Assembly: GCF_000699445.3 (NCBI RefSeq)
Contig: NC_067197.1
Location: 930,001 to 994,000, forward strand
Direction: 5' to 3'
DNA from: Schistosoma haematobium
Lineage: Eukaryota; Platyhelminthes; Trematoda; Strigeidida; Schistosomatidae
Length of the DNA: 64,000 nucleotides
Made by a program: the position numbers and the translations under genes
Shown: piece by piece, positions 32,188-44,757 of the stretch
Layout: the number at the start of each line of letters is the position of its first letter
Numbering within the stretch: position 1 is the stretch's first letter
Notes under the pieces: generated by a model
The model's database searches: none
Told to the model about the DNA's origin: nothing
What the model saw: the letters and a program-made list of their open reading frames with translations, nothing else

Positions 32188-33942
32188 TTACGTGCAATAG
32201 TCGTTTAAATGTTCTGGAAATCTCACCCTTCTTCCAGAACGCGTCGTTTTAAGTTTATTTTCGGATACTGTCGAAGTATCTTCGTGTGTGTTGGTTGTCG
32301 GATGAGGTATTATAAGTGTCTGAGTCGTGTCGTTCGATTGTACCGAAGGAAAATCGACGTGGATAGGATTTCCTTCTAAATACGCTGCTTTTAAGCGATC
32401 GATGCTGATGCTATCGTTTGTTCCGTTCTTATCGACTATATAGTACTTAGATTCACGTTGAAGAACTTTGAAGGGTCCTTCGTATGCTGATTCGAATGGT
32501 CGTCGATGCGAGTCTCGACGAATGAAAACGTGTGTACTATATCGTAAGTCAGGTTGAACGAAAACATCAGTTGATTGAGGTCGAGTGGAAGCAGGTTTAA
32601 CTGAACGCATTGCGTTTGTAAGCCTGTTCGTGTAGGAGGTTAGATCCATGTTCATTGAAGAGGATGAAGGATCCACGAATTCTCCTGGAAGTCGAAGTGT
32701 CGTTCCATAAACGAGTTGAGCCGCAGTGTATCCAATGTCAGCTTTCACTGCATTGCGGATACCTAGTAAGACGAGTGGAAGAGCGTCGGCCCATTGTGAA
32801 ACGTTTGCAGCTGATAGCGAAGCTTTCAGTTGTCGGTGAAAACGTTCTACCAACCCGTTTGCTTGTGAATGGTAGGCGGTCGTTCGGAAGCGAGTGATTC
32901 CTAAAAGTGTGGTCAGACGACGGAAAAGATCAGATTCAAACTGACGTCCGCGGTCTGTAGTGATGGTTGAAGGGCAACCGAAGTTTGCTACCCATCGTTC
33001 GACGAAGGTGCGGGCCACTGTTTCAGCAGTGATGTCCTTGATAGGTACTGCTTCTGGCCATCGAGTGAAACGGTCTACGCAGGTTAAGAGATAAGAGTAT
33101 CCATTTGAATCTGGTAAAGGTCCTACCAAATCCAGATGAACATGGTCGAAACGAGCATCGGGAGTTTTAAACGAGCCTAAGGGACATTTATTGTGTCTGA
33201 TAACCTTAGATTTTTGGCAGCTTACACAGGAGCGTGCCCACTCCCTCACGTCTTTATTCATGCCGGGCCAGCAAAATCGTTCTGCTATAAGCTTGATGGT
33301 TGCACGAACACCTGGATGAGAAAGTTTGTGCAATGTATTGAAGACATTGCGTCGATAATGTTTCGGCACGATTGGGCGATCCCTACCTGTAGATGTGTCA
33401 CAAAGTAAGGTTTCCTTACCTGTTCCCATCTGTTTGATGCGTAGTTTAAGTGTTGTGGACGATAACTCGTGCTGAAGATCAGTGTCTTCTTTTTGAAGCT
33501 CGGCGAGTTTAAGAAGGTCGATTCCTTGGAAACTGTTCAAGGAAGTTATGCGAGATAAAGCGTCTGCAACTACATTGTTTGCTCCAGAGATGTGTTGAAT
33601 ATCTGAAGTAAACTGCGAAATGTAGTCCAGTTGTCGAGACTCACGGGGAGAGTACTTGTCAGAAGGAGAGCTTAACGAGAAAGTGAGCGGTTTATGGTCC
33701 GTGAAAAGAGTGAATTCACGACCTTCGATGTAGTGTTGGAAATGCCGTACAGCACAATACATAGCTAGGAGTTCCCTACCGAATGTGCTGTACCTCGATT
33801 CGGTGTCTAGCAACCTTCTAGAGAAAAATGCCAAGGGTTGCCAGGAGTTGTTAACCCATTGTTGTAAGACTCCTCCGATTGCTGAGTCGGATGCGTCTAC
33901 TGCGATGCTAATGGGTGCTCGGGTGTCCTGATGTGCGAGCAT
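32188..33942 (-). pseudogene. Gypsy-1 pol, RNase H and integrase part
   Basis: A 584-codon frame beginning inside RNase H ([22 protein letters not shown]) and continuing through the integrase: HHCC zinc region (THL-like [22 protein letters not shown]), core [23 protein letters not shown] and [11 protein letters not shown], i.e. a D-D-E triad, then a GPF module and the C-terminus. It is separated from the protease/RT frame by a deletion at about 33,992-34,000, so no complete Pol can be made from this copy. Confidence 0.85.
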
Positions 33943-33956
33943 TGTTGCTTTAGCAA

Positions 33957-35150
33957 TCAGTTCCTTAACTGTGGAGAATGCTTTTCGTGCGGTGCGGCCG
34001 CCACTTTGGTTCTAAGGGGTCGGATACCTTGAGCATCGATAGTGTGTCCCAGAAAGTCTAATGAGTCGGTTCCGAATTGGCATTTCTGAACGTTTACAGT
34101 AATGCCATGTTTTTGTAATCGTTCGAAAACAAGATCCAGATGCTTGAGATGTGTTTCTCTGTCCGGACTTGCGATTAGACAGTCGTCAACATACGCATGT
34201 ACGAAGTTGAGACCTCGAAAAACGTCGTCTATGAATCTTTGGAATGTTTGAGCAGCATTCCTTAGACCGAAAGGCATTCGCAAAAATTCATAGAGTCCGA
34301 AAGGAGTTATGATAGCTGTTTTCGGTATGTCGTCAGTAGCCATAGGGATTTGGTTATACGCTTTAACCAAGTCGATTTTCGAAAAGACAGTTGTACCTTT
34401 CAAGGTAGCTGTCAAATCGTGAATGTGAGGCAACGGGTAACGATCGGGAATGGTTTTCGCGTTCAATCGCCGATAGTCACCAGTTGGACGCCAATCGTTG
34501 CTGTCCTTTTTAGGGACCATGTGCAACGGAGATGCATATGGGCTACTTGACGGTCGTATGATTCCTAAGTCCATCATGTGATCGAATTCGTTTTTCGCTA
34601 ACCTTAGCTTTTCAGGAGCTAGTCGTCGTGCTTTAGAGAATACAGGTGGTCCTGTAGTCGTGATGTGATGTGTAACATTGCTGGTTACACACGGTAGTTT
34701 CGGTTGAGTTTGTTGTATCCCAGGGTACTTATCGAGTAGTGGTTGATAGAGTGGGTCTATCATATGTTTAACTGTGACTGGGGATACTCTACAACCAGTA
34801 AAAGAAGTTACGCAAACGGACAAATTAGTGTTTCCGTCTACTAACCTCCGTTTGCGAGTGTCGATGATCAGATTGTGGTGTTGTAGAAGGTTCATACCAA
34901 TGATTGGTATAGAAACATCTGCAACAACGAAAATCCAGTGTATGGGTTTGCGTAAACCCACGTTAAGGTAAACGTACCTTTTGCCATATGTAGCGATCGG
35001 TTTTCCGTTTGCCGCCTGTAAGTTTAGGGTCGATTCGTGTAGTCGGTCGTTAGGATTTGCTGGGAGAACGCTAACTTCTGCGCCAGTGTCGACGAGGTAG
35101 CGAACTCTTGTTGTCACATCTGTGACGAATAACAGACGGCTTTGTTCGCC
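33957..35150 (-). pseudogene. Gypsy-1 pol, protease and RT part
   Basis: Aspartic protease [12 protein letters not shown], then RT with [43 protein letters not shown] and the catalytic YVDD (about 34,182-34,193). The frame ends prematurely after the deletion near 34,000, which joins GTGGCGGCC to GCACCGCACG. Relative to gag, pol is in the -1 frame with the same slippery signal as Gypsy-2. Confidence 0.85.
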
Positions 35151-35164
35151 GGCTACGGTTGCCG

Positions 35165-35983
35165 TTAACGCGTGCCGGCTTGGAAGTTTCCCGAATCAGT
35201 CGGTTTCGTGTTGGGAAAATTGCAGGGTTTTCTGCAATTTCTGGAAAGCTTTCCATACTGGTTATGATACCAGCACCAGTCGGGGTTATCTGTCTCTCGT
35301 GGTCTAGAGACAGATCGCTTACGAGAAATGCTTCTACGTGGTGTGCGCGATCTCTTACGGTCGGTACGAAGACTAAGATAACGCGTGAGTGTGTGACATA
35401 AGTCGGTTATATCATTTTGAGTCGTGTGAGGCTTTTCTTTGACTGAAAATACCTCGGTAGTAGGTTTCGTAATTTCAAGAATACGGTCGGCAGATGCAGC
35501 TAGCTCGTCTAAGGCGTTGTTCTGGAACGAGACCAGAACTGCTTGCACCTGTTGGGGAAGTTTTGACAAGAAGAGTTGTTTGAATAGACCTTCGTCGAAA
35601 GTTCTTGGGCCTATAACCTCTCTCATCCGTTGCAACATGTCCGTCGCAGAACCGTGTTGCAGGTCGATGTTATTGAAGAGTTGATCTAACCTTTGTCGAT
35701 CGGTTAGATCTCCTCGTTTAAGAATCGAGCGTTTTAAGATTTCGTAAGGATCGGAAACATCACTAGTAAACATACTAGGTGTTACGTACCTGTTGAATTC
35801 GCGCGGTAGTGCCTTGACTACTGCGAGGAATTGTGCACGTGTGTCGATCACGCCGTGCTCGGAGAAGTCGGCTTCTGCGTAGCAAAACCAGGCTTCGATG
35901 TTGTCGGGCCAGAAAGGCATCAGTTGAAACGAAGGTGGGGACAAAGTCTTAAGCTTGAGTACTTTAGGTGTCTGTTCAGTCAT
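35165..35983 (-). CDS. Gypsy-1 gag
   Basis: Intact open frame. I take ATG at 35,983 ([12 protein letters not shown]) as the start, giving 272 aa; the frame upstream is open but lacks an ATG. It ends with a CHCC finger (C-x2-H-x9-C-x3-[10 protein letters not shown]...NCRKPC), the form characteristic of CsRn1-clade Gag. An Arg/Ser-rich stretch before the finger should bind RNA. The protein is identical to the Gypsy-2 Gag. Confidence 0.85.
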   Translation of the reverse strand: MTEQTPKVLKLKTLSPPSFQLMPFWPDNIEAWFCYAEADFSEHGVIDTRAQFLAVVKALPREFNRYVTPSMFTSDVSDPYEILKRSILKRGDLTDRQRLDQLFNNIDLQHGSATDMLQRMREVIGPRTFDEGLFKQLFLSKLPQQVQAVLVSFQNNALDELAASADRILEITKPTTEVFSVKEKPHTTQNDITDLCHTLTRYLSLRTDRKRSRTPRRSISRKRSVSRPRETDNPDWCWYHNQYGKLSRNCRKPCNFPNTKPTDSGNFQAGTR

Positions 35984-36163
35984 GATGAAGTATGAAGAAC
36001 GATAATGAACGAGGGGAAAATATATATATATCCAAGAAAAAACACGAAAAAAAATCACAATGTTTAAAAAAAGTAAAAAATAAGTCAATGATATATAAAA
36101 ATCCCAAAAAAGAACAGACTCACAGTTGCAATTAGGTGTACCAGATCACGTCGGGTTCACCAA

Positions 36164-36484
36164 TGATGATGTCACAGGTATTCAGTGTTTGACAACGCTT
36201 CTACCAGTAACACCTTCTAACGTATTTCGTTCCCACCCAGAGAAATCAAAAGACAGAGTCGAGGAGATCGGAAGAGTATATTTGGCGACGACCAATATAT
36301 CGGAATTCTCTGACCTAATCTGGCTAGCGATTGCGGTTGATGTTGAGCACGGCGTTACCACACGTGATCTGGTGCGGATGCCTGACCGAGCGCCTTCAGC
36401 TAGATGAGTCCACTAAAACATATGGTCAGCATCCAATGTCGAAAACTTAGTGCTATTTATTTTGGGGATTTATTTACCGCTACA
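36164..36484 (-). repeat. Gypsy-1 5' LTR
   Basis: 321 bp. Nearly identical to the Gypsy-2 5' LTR at 40,309-40,629, with one difference noticed. Confidence 0.85.
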
Positions 36485-36488
36485 GGCT

Positions 36489-37477
36489 GTACTGATAACA
36501 TTGGTACTGATGGCGAAGATTGCGTTAGTGTCGTAAGTGCTATCACGGCGCAAGCCAGACATCTACCTGTGGAACCCGTAGTCAAGCATTCTCCCCCGAA
36601 ACGATCAGTGAGTGACACGTCATTAGACGTTGGTGGCCATATTGCTACAGCAGCAACCAGTGACCCAGATAAAACAATTACTGTCCCGAGTTGTTCTAAT
36701 GTAGACGTTTCGACTGATGGAAAATGGATGACGCGAAAACGCAGAAGAGTAGGAAAGATAGCTAAAACTAATGACTGTTTACTTGGTAAGTCCTTGGTGG
36801 ACTTTCGGACCAATCCGCCAAAGTCCCATAGTAAAGCTTCGTCTGACATTGTTGTGAGTCATTCGCTTGACTCCCAGGACTCTGTTAAAATAAAAACTAA
36901 TCGTAAGATACCAGTAGTTAAAACACAGGATCTAACGTCACGGTCGAAAGCTGTGAACACAGTTTCAAAAGAAGCTAAACCCCTCCCTAGTTTTATTATT
37001 TGAAATCTAGAGGAGTCGAAAGACAACGACCCTGCTAAAAGACATGCACATGACCTGCAGTTAGTGGAGTCTGTGGTAAGGAATGTACTACCAGAAGAGG
37101 TTTCAGGGGTACATATTAAAAAAGTAATACGACTTGGTAAATGGGTTGGAGGCGAGACACAACCAAGAAGGATTCTGAAGCTGGTTCTCGGGAGTTTTGA
37201 AGAAAGAGACATATTATTGAAAAGCGCACTAAAAACTCGTGACTCAAATATCCCTATTCGACCAGATTGGCCGCCTGAGGATCGAATCAAGTGGAAGAAT
37301 GCTCTTACGGAGTTGAGGACTCGCAAATTAAATGGCGAAAATAACCTTACCATTAAGGATTTTCGGGTAGTCAGGTCTTGGAAGCCAATGCTTCCGAGGC
37401 CTGTATGGGTAGAACGATTGATTTCCAAAACACCTAGTCCAAGCGACTTCTCAGGAGTCCTTCAAGAGGCAACTTGA
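36489..37477 (+). pseudogene. CR1 element ORF1, 3' part
   Basis: Continues ORF1 after Gypsy-1 in the same frame. Includes a linker with SPPKRS and KWMTRKRRRVGK basic stretches, then an in-frame TGA at 37,001-37,003, then the C-terminal domain (VESVVRNVLPEEVSGVHIKK, RLGKWVGGETQPRR, DFRVVRSWKPM) ending at 37,477. Apart from Gypsy-1 and this single nonsense codon, the frame is preserved. Confidence 0.8.
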
Positions 37478-37654
37478 CCTATTCTTAAGGACCAAGGACA
37501 GCATCACATTATGATTTACCAATTTCTTTTCCTTTTTATTGTTAACATACCTAGGTTCCTGCCTGGAGGATTTGGTGATCCTCTGCTACTAGACACGGAA
37601 GCCTGTTAAGCGAAAGCTTCTTCTATTCCGTCCACAACCATTTGAACCATTTGA

Positions 37655-39013
37655 ACCTTAAGTGTGTGCTACACGAACGCTCGTAGTCTTAGAAATAAAA
37701 CGTCCGAGCTAAGTCTGATAGTGCAAGAATTATGTCCCGATATAATCGTTATTACAGAAACTTGGTTCACCGTTGATATAGACTGTCCTCCTTTCATTGC
37801 TGGTTATATCTGTATCAGAAGTGATAGAGTTTCAAGTCGCAAAGGGGGAGGTATAATATTATACGTTAGGGATCACTTTCGTATACAATCAACCATATCG
37901 GAGGCTCATATCAGTGGCACATGTGAGGTTGCATGTTGTAAGATTAAATCTAGAAATAGGTTAGTGACTATAGAGGGAATATACCGTAGTCCGTTTTGTC
38001 TTGCTGACGACTTTATCCTAAGACACATCTGTTCTTGGAGTATGGCAGAATGTTGTCTCATCATTGGGGACTTCAAAGCACCGCATATAAACTGGATAGA
38101 GCTTACAGCTCCAGGTAGTGGTTTCGATAGCGACCTTTTATCTACCGTTATTCAGTGTGCACTTGTACAATGTATCACAAAACCGACACATATTGATTTG
38201 AATCATGATCCGTCACTGCTGGACCTCGCCCTCACCCACCACCGTGAGGATGTCTTTGATATCCAGCACCTTCCTCCACTGGTGAACAGTGATCACGTTG
38301 TAATTCACTTTAAGTTTAGGACACATGGTATACAACTCGTATCTGATCCACCCCGTCCCAATATCTGACGAGCAGATATTCCGGCAATCAGAAACTGTGC
38401 TATCTCGACTGATTGGTCGGTTGACGCGGATGGATTGATCGAAGATGAATGGAATAAGTTTAAGGCTACATTCGAGTCCGTAACGTCGCCGTTTATCCCA
38501 TGGTCAGCACGTAAGCTATCACACTGCCCTCCATGGATTAATAAGGAAACCCGGAAGCTGTTAAAATGTAGGAAACACTTCTGGGACTTATTCTTGTTGA
38601 CAGGTCATGAACCATTTAAGCGTGAGCACCGGAAGTTCCGTAATATCTGTAAGAAAACCATAGCCAAATCCCGTTCCACTTACGAACGACAGTTAGTATA
38701 TGATAGCCGAAACGATTGTTTTCGTATGTTAAACGGCGGACGAAACGTAGTGATGATATTCCCCCGTTACTGTTACACAAAAATTCAGAATTACTAGCTG
38801 AATCAGATCGAGCAAAAGCTGAGACTTTTTCAAAATATTTTAGCGAAGTCTTCTCTTCGTTTATTGTAACAAATACTTGTCCCACTCACACCGAGATACC
38901 AACCATTGAATCTGTACAGGTGACTGAGGAAACTGTCCTTCCATTGATAACTAACCTCAAACCTGGTAAGATACCGGGCCCTGGGTTCAAAACCGCTTGC
39001 GACACTCTTCAAC
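37655..39013 (+). pseudogene. CR1 element ORF2: endonuclease and linker
   Basis: APE-type endonuclease: YTNARSLRNKTSELS, VITETW, GGGIILYVRD, GIYRSP, IGDFKAPHINW and NSDHVVIHF, the usual N, E, D and SDH positions. An in-frame TGA at 38,366-38,368 interrupts the frame, which continues through DEWNKFKATF and WINKETRKLLKCRKHFWD. Frameshifts near 38,730 and 39,000 follow before the RT. ORF1 and ORF2 lie about 180 bp apart. Confidence 0.8.
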
Positions 39014-40308
39014 ATGTCCCTCTCACTCGCTCAACTTCCTAGAGATTGGAAGGAAGCAATAGTTAGTCCTATATTTAAGGACGGTCAGCGACAGATAGTA
39101 TCTAACTACCGGCCTGTCAGTCTAACTAGCATAGTCGTTAAGTTATTTGAAAAGTTAATTCGCGTTAGGTTGCTAAGCCACATAGATTCACACAATCTGT
39201 TAGCTCCTGAGCAACACGGATTTCGTAACAAGCGTTCATGCTTGACTAACTTGCTTATTGCGAGAGAGGATTGGACAGCAGCCCTAGATCACGGTCTGTC
39301 TGTCGATGTGATATTCATAGATTTTAGCAAAGCGTTTGACAAGGTTTCACACGTAGGTCTCATGCAGAAGCTCACGAGCTTCGGAATAATAAGTACTGTA
39401 CATGAGTGGATAGGAAGTTTCTTATGTGACCGCAGACAGAGAGTTAGGGTCAATGGAACGCTATTCGATTGGAAGCCGGTCAAAATTGGTGTACCCCAAG
39501 GCACCATCTTGGGCCCTCTGCTCTTCCTTCTCTACGTTAATGAGTTACTGCTGTTACTTAGGTCGTCGACATTATTGTTTGCGGATGACGTAAAAATCTG
39601 GAGAACAATAAAAAGTGCGGCTGATCATGTGGATCTTCAAGCTGACTTAGACGATTTAGTTAGATGGGCTCGAGAGTGGGGCTTAGAAATCAATGCTAGG
39701 AAGAGTGTACTAATGCACATCGGTCACGGTAATAGTTACCGTTACACTATTGAGGATAAACCTCTTCCATGCGTTCAAGAGCATAAAAACTTAGGAGTAA
39801 TATTAAGTCATGATTTAAAAACAACTGCGCATTGCAAAGCAGCCACTGTCAAAGGTTTTCGTGCGTTATGGTCACTTCACCGAGCGTTCAAATGCTTTGA
39901 CGAGGAAACGTTTCGAATTTTATATCCCACATATGTTAGACCACATTTAGAGTACTGTATCCAAGCAGCTAGCCCGTGTCTGGTAAAGGATACTAACTCC
40001 CTTGAGCGTGTCCAGCGTGGGGGAAGGAAATTAGTGAAGGGTCTTTCTAGACTCCCTTACGATGAGCGCTTAAAACGCCTAAATCTCTTCCCCTTGTCGT
40101 ATCGTAGGACACGAGGTGACCTTATACTGGCATTTCGTATCTTTAATTACGATTCGGGTGTTAATATGAATTATCTTTTTGCTCCCTCCAGCACTAATGA
40201 TCTCCGAGGTCATAGTAAGAAGGTTCATAAACCGCGATCTAACAAACTTAAAGTGGGGTCCCGTTTTTCTCATCGAGTAGTCAATGATTGGTACCAGCCC
40301 CATCAGTG
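39014..40308 (+). pseudogene. CR1 element ORF2: reverse transcriptase, cut by Gypsy-2
   Basis: CR1-clade RT with AIVSPIFKDG, NYRPVSLTSIVVKLFEKLI, EQHGFRNKRSCLTNLL, FIDFSKAFDKVSH, GVPQGTILGPLLFLLYVN and the catalytic FADD (residues 189-192 of this frame). The C-terminal domain runs to NDWYQPHQC, where Gypsy-2 begins at 40,309. Compared with the copy at 3,262, about 24 bp before the insertion site are missing (AACGCC...GTGGTA block). The last codons lie at 52,422-52,509, beyond two Gypsy elements. Confidence 0.85.
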
Positions 40309-40809
40309 TGTAGCGGTAAATAAATCCCCAAAATAAATAGCACTAAGTTTTCGACATTGGATGCTGACCATATGTTTTAGTGGACTCATCTAGCTGAAGG
40401 CGCTCGGTCAGGCATCTGCACCAGATCACGTGTGGTAACGCCGTGCTCAACATCAACCGCAATCGCTAGCCAGATTAGGTCAGAGAATTCCGATATATTG
40501 GTCGTCGCCAAATATACTCTTCCGATCTCCTCGACTCTGTCTTTTGATTTCTCTGGGTGGGAACGAAATACGTTAGAAGGTGTTACTGGTAGAAGCGTTG
40601 TCAAACACTGAATACCTGTGACATCATCATTGGTGAACCCGACGTGATCTGGTACACCTAATTGCAACTGTGAGTCTGTTCTTTTTTGGGATTTTTATAT
40701 ATCATTGACTTATTTTTTACTTTTTTTAAACATTGTGATTTTTTTTCGTGTTTTTTCTTGGATATATATATATTTTCCCCTCGTTCATTATCGTTCTTCA
40801 TACTTCATC

Positions 40810-41628
40810 ATGACTGAACAGACACCTAAAGTACTCAAGCTTAAGACTTTGTCCCCACCTTCGTTTCAACTGATGCCTTTCTGGCCCGACAACATCGAAG
40901 CCTGGTTTTGCTACGCAGAAGCCGACTTCTCCGAGCACGGCGTGATCGACACACGTGCACAATTCCTCGCAGTAGTCAAGGCACTACCGCGCGAATTCAA
41001 CAGGTACGTAACACCTAGTATGTTTACTAGTGATGTTTCCGATCCTTACGAAATCTTAAAACGCTCGATTCTTAAACGAGGAGATCTAACCGATCGACAA
41101 AGGTTAGATCAGCTCTTCAATAACATCGACCTGCAACACGGTTCTGCGACGGACATGTTGCAACGGATGAGAGAGGTTATAGGCCCAAGAACTTTCGACG
41201 AAGGTCTATTCAAACAACTCTTCTTGTCAAAACTTCCCCAACAGGTGCAAGCAGTTCTGGTCTCGTTCCAGAACAACGCCTTAGACGAGCTAGCTGCATC
41301 TGCCGACCGTATTCTTGAAATTACGAAACCTACTACCGAGGTATTTTCAGTCAAAGAAAAGCCTCACACGACTCAAAATGATATAACCGACTTATGTCAC
41401 ACACTCACGCGTTATCTTAGTCTTCGTACCGACCGTAAGAGATCGCGCACACCACGTAGAAGCATTTCTCGTAAGCGATCTGTCTCTAGGCCACGAGAGA
41501 CAGATAACCCCGACTGGTGCTGGTATCATAACCAGTATGGAAAGCTTTCCAGAAATTGCAGAAAACCCTGCAATTTTCCCAACACGAAACCGACTGATTC
41601 GGGAAACTTCCAAGCCGGCACGCGTTAA
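40810..41628 (+). CDS. Gypsy-2 gag
   Basis: 272 aa from ATG at 40,810 ([12 protein letters not shown]). The same frame is open back to 40,705 but only from a TTG. It should form the capsid/nucleocapsid shell around the element RNA. The C-terminus has an Arg-rich run ([17 protein letters not shown]) and the CHCC finger. The slippery GGGAAAC at 41,601-41,607 lies eight codons before the stop. Confidence 0.85.
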   Translation: MTEQTPKVLKLKTLSPPSFQLMPFWPDNIEAWFCYAEADFSEHGVIDTRAQFLAVVKALPREFNRYVTPSMFTSDVSDPYEILKRSILKRGDLTDRQRLDQLFNNIDLQHGSATDMLQRMREVIGPRTFDEGLFKQLFLSKLPQQVQAVLVSFQNNALDELAASADRILEITKPTTEVFSVKEKPHTTQNDITDLCHTLTRYLSLRTDRKRSRTPRRSISRKRSVSRPRETDNPDWCWYHNQYGKLSRNCRKPCNFPNTKPTDSGNFQAGTR

Positions 41629-41645
41629 CGGCAACCGTAGCCGGC
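41601..41645 (+). promoter_or_regulatory. -1 frameshift signal between gag and pol (Gypsy-2)
   Basis: G_GGA_AAC in the gag frame (41,601-41,607), spacer TTCCAA (6 nt), then stem GCCGGCACG (41,614-41,622) pairing with CGT-A-GCCGGC (41,636-41,645, one bulged A). Pol is in the -1 frame and its frame is open from 41,598, so it overlaps gag. The mirror copy in Gypsy-1 has GTTTCCC at 35,186-35,192 on plus. Confidence 0.8.
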
Positions 41646-44600
41646 GAACAAAGCCGTCTGTTATTCGTCACAGATGTGACAACAAGAGTTCGCTACCTCG
41701 TCGACACTGGCGCAGAAGTTAGCGTTCTCCCAGCAAATCCTAACGACCGACTACACGAATCGACCCTAAACTTACAGGCGGCAAACGGAAAACCGATCGC
41801 TACATATGGCAAAAGGTACGTTTACCTTAACGTGGGTTTACGCAAACCCATACACTGGATTTTCGTTGTTGCAGATGTTTCTATACCAATCATTGGTATG
41901 GACCTTCTACAACACCACAATCTGATCATCGACACTCGCAAACGGAGGTTAGTAGACGGAAACACTAATTTGTCCGTTTGCGTAACTTCTTTTACTGGTT
42001 GTAGAGTATCCCCAGTCACAGTTAAACATATGATAGACCCACTCTATCAACCACTACTCGATAAGTACCCTGGGATACAACAAACTCAACCGAAACTACC
42101 GTGTGTAACCAGCAATGTTACACATCACATCACGACTACAGGACCACCTGTATTCTCTAAAGCACGACGACTAGCTCCTGAAAAGCTAAGGTTAGCGAAA
42201 AACGAATTCGATCACATGATGGACTTAGGAATCATACGACCGTCAAGTAGCCCATATGCATCTCCGTTGCACATGGTCCCTAAAAAGGACAGCAACGATT
42301 GGCGTCCAACTGGTGACTATCGGCGATTGAACGCGAAAACCATTCCCGATCGTTACCCGTTGCCTCACATTCACGATTTGACAGCTACCTTGAAAGGTAC
42401 AACTGTCTTTTCGAAAATCGACTTGGTTAAAGCGTATAACCAAATCCCTATGGCTACTGACGACATACCGAAAACAGCTATCATAACTCCTTTCGGACTC
42501 TATGAATTTTTGCGAATGCCTTTCGGTCTAAGGAATGCTGCTCAAACATTCCAAAGATTCATAGACGACGTTTTCGAGGTCTCAACTTCATACACGCGTA
42601 TGTTGATGGCTGTCTAATCGCAAGTCCGGACAGAGAAACACATCTCAAGCATCTGGATCTTGTTTTCGAACGACTTCAAAAACATGGCATTACTGTAAAC
42701 GTTCAGAAATGCCAATTCGGAACCGACTCGTTAGACTTTCTGGGACACACTATCGATGCTGAAGGCATTCGACCTCTTAGGACCAAAGTGGCGGCCATTC
42801 TGGATTACCCAGAACCGACCACCGTCAAGCAATTACGCACGTTCAACGGCCTGGTAAGTTTCTATAGACGTTTCATACCCAAATGCGCATTACTTATGAA
42901 ACCTCTGACCGACCAACTTCGTGGAAATGCGAAATCCATTAATTTGGACGACACCGCACGGAAAGCATTCTCCACAGTTAAGGAACTGATTGCTAAAGCA
43001 ACAATGCTCGCACATCTGGACACCCGAGCACCCATTAGCATCGCAGTAGACGCATCCGACTCGGCAATCGGAGGAGTCTTACAACAATGGGTTAACAACT
43101 CCTGGCAACCATTGGCATTTTTCTCTAGAAGGTTGCTAGACACCGAATCGAGGTACAGCACATTCGGTAGGGAACTCCTAGCTATGTATTGTGCTGTACG
43201 GCATTTCCAGCACTATATCGAAGGCCGTGAGTTCACTCTTTTCACGGACCATAAACCGCTCACTTTCTCGTTAAGCTCTCCTTCTGACAAGTACTCTCCC
43301 CGTGAGTCTCGACAACTGGACTACATTTCGCAGTTTACTTCAGATATTCAACACATCTCTGGAGCAAACAATGTAGTTGCAGACGCTTTATCTCGTATAA
43401 CTTCCTTGAACAGTTTCCAAGGAATCGACCTTCTTAAACTCGCCGAGCTTCAAAAGAAGACACTGATCTTCAGCACGAGTTATCGTCCACAACACTTAAA
43501 CTACGCATCAAACAGATGGAAACAGGTAAGGAAACCTTACTTTGTGACACATCTACAGGTAGGGATCGCCCAATCGTGCCGAAACATTATCGACGCAATG
43601 TCTTCAATACATTGCACAAACTTTCTCATCCAGGTGTTCGTGCAACCATCAAGCTTATAGCAGAACGATTTTGCTGGCCCGGCATGAATAAAGACGTGAG
43701 GGAGTGGGCACGCTCCTGTGTAAGCTGCCAAAAATCTAAGGTTATCAGACACAATAAATGTCCCTTAGGCTCGTTTAAAACTCCCGATGCTCGTTTCGAC
43801 CATGTTCATCTGGATTTGGTAGGACCTTTACCAGATTCAAATGGATACTCTTATCTCTTAACCTGCGTAGACCGTTTCACTCGATGGCCAGAAGCAGTAC
43901 CTATCAAGGACATCACTGCTGAAACAGTGGCCCGCACCTTCGTCGAACGATGGGTAGCAAACTTCGGTTGCCCTTCAACCATCACTACAGACCGCGGACG
44001 TCAGTTTGAATCTGATCTTTTCCGTCGTCTGACCACACTTTTAGGAATCACTCGCTTCCGAACGACCGCCTACCATTCACAAGCAAACGGGTTGGTAGAA
44101 CGTTTTCACCGACAACTGAAAGCTTCGCTATCAGCTGCAAACGTTTCACAATGGGCCGACGCTCTTCCACTCGTCTTACTAGGTATCCGCAATGCAGTGA
44201 AAGCTGACATTGGATACACTGCGGCTCAACTCGTTTATGGAACGACACTTCGACTTCCAGGAGAATTCGTGGATCCTTCATCCTCTTCAATGAACATGGA
44301 TCTAACCTCCTACACGAACAAGCTTACAAACGCAATGCGTTCAGTTAAACCTGCTTCCACTCGACCTCAATCAACTGATGTTTTCGTTCAACCTGACTTA
44401 CGATATAGTACACACGTTTTCATTCGTCGAGACTCGCATCGACGACCATTCGAATCAGCATACGAAGGACCCTTCAAAGTTCTTCAACGTGAATCTAAGT
44501 ACTATATAGTCGATAAGAACGGAACCAACGATAGCATCAGCATCGATCGCTTAAAAGCAGCGTATTTAGAAAGAAATCCTATCTACGTGGATTTTCCTTC

Positions 44601-44757
44601 GGTACAATCGAACGACACGACTCAGACACTTATAATACCTCATCCGACAACCAACACACACGATGATACTTCGACAGTATCCGAAAATAAACTTAAAACG
44701 ACGCGTTCTGGAAGAGGGGTGAGATTTCCAGAACATTTAAACGACTATTGCACGTAA
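41646..44757 (+). pseudogene. Gypsy-2 pol, frameshifted
   Basis: Protease [12 protein letters not shown] near 41,694; RT to 42,570; RNase H near 43,040; integrase and C-terminus 43,516-44,757. Three lesions are visible against Gypsy-1: one T missing in a T-run at 42,571-42,574, one A missing in an A-run at 43,452-43,455, and the RT active site reading YVDG (42,599-42,610) instead of YVDD. The second catalytic Asp is required for polymerisation in all RTs, so this copy should be dead even without the frameshifts. Confidence 0.85.

Larger units (their letters stand above)
31414..36484 (-). mobile_element. Gypsy-1: CsRn1/Boudicca-like Ty3/Gypsy element
   Basis: 5,071 bp with 321-bp LTRs (36,164-36,484 as the 5' LTR and 31,414-31,734 as the 3' LTR on the minus strand), ends TGTAGCGG...CATCATCA, and a 4-bp target duplication GGCT. 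The primer-binding site after the 5' LTR reads TGGTGAACCCGACGTGATC, resembling the tRNA-Trp PBS described for CsRn1-type elements. A purine tract precedes the 3' LTR. Gag and Pol are described separately. Relative to Gypsy-2 it has lost about 156 bp between RT and RNase H. It is inserted in reverse in the CR1 ORF1. Confidence 0.9.

Noticed and set aside
33990..34002. GCGGCCGC as a cloning-site or vector junction
   Set aside because: Both sides are contiguous Gypsy-1 sequence in the right order with a deletion between them. The palindrome arises from the join.
37001..37003. TGA read as selenocysteine or as a recoded Trp codon
   Set aside because: Other lesions accompany it in the same element, and the nuclear code of flatworms is standard. 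A nonsense mutation is simpler.
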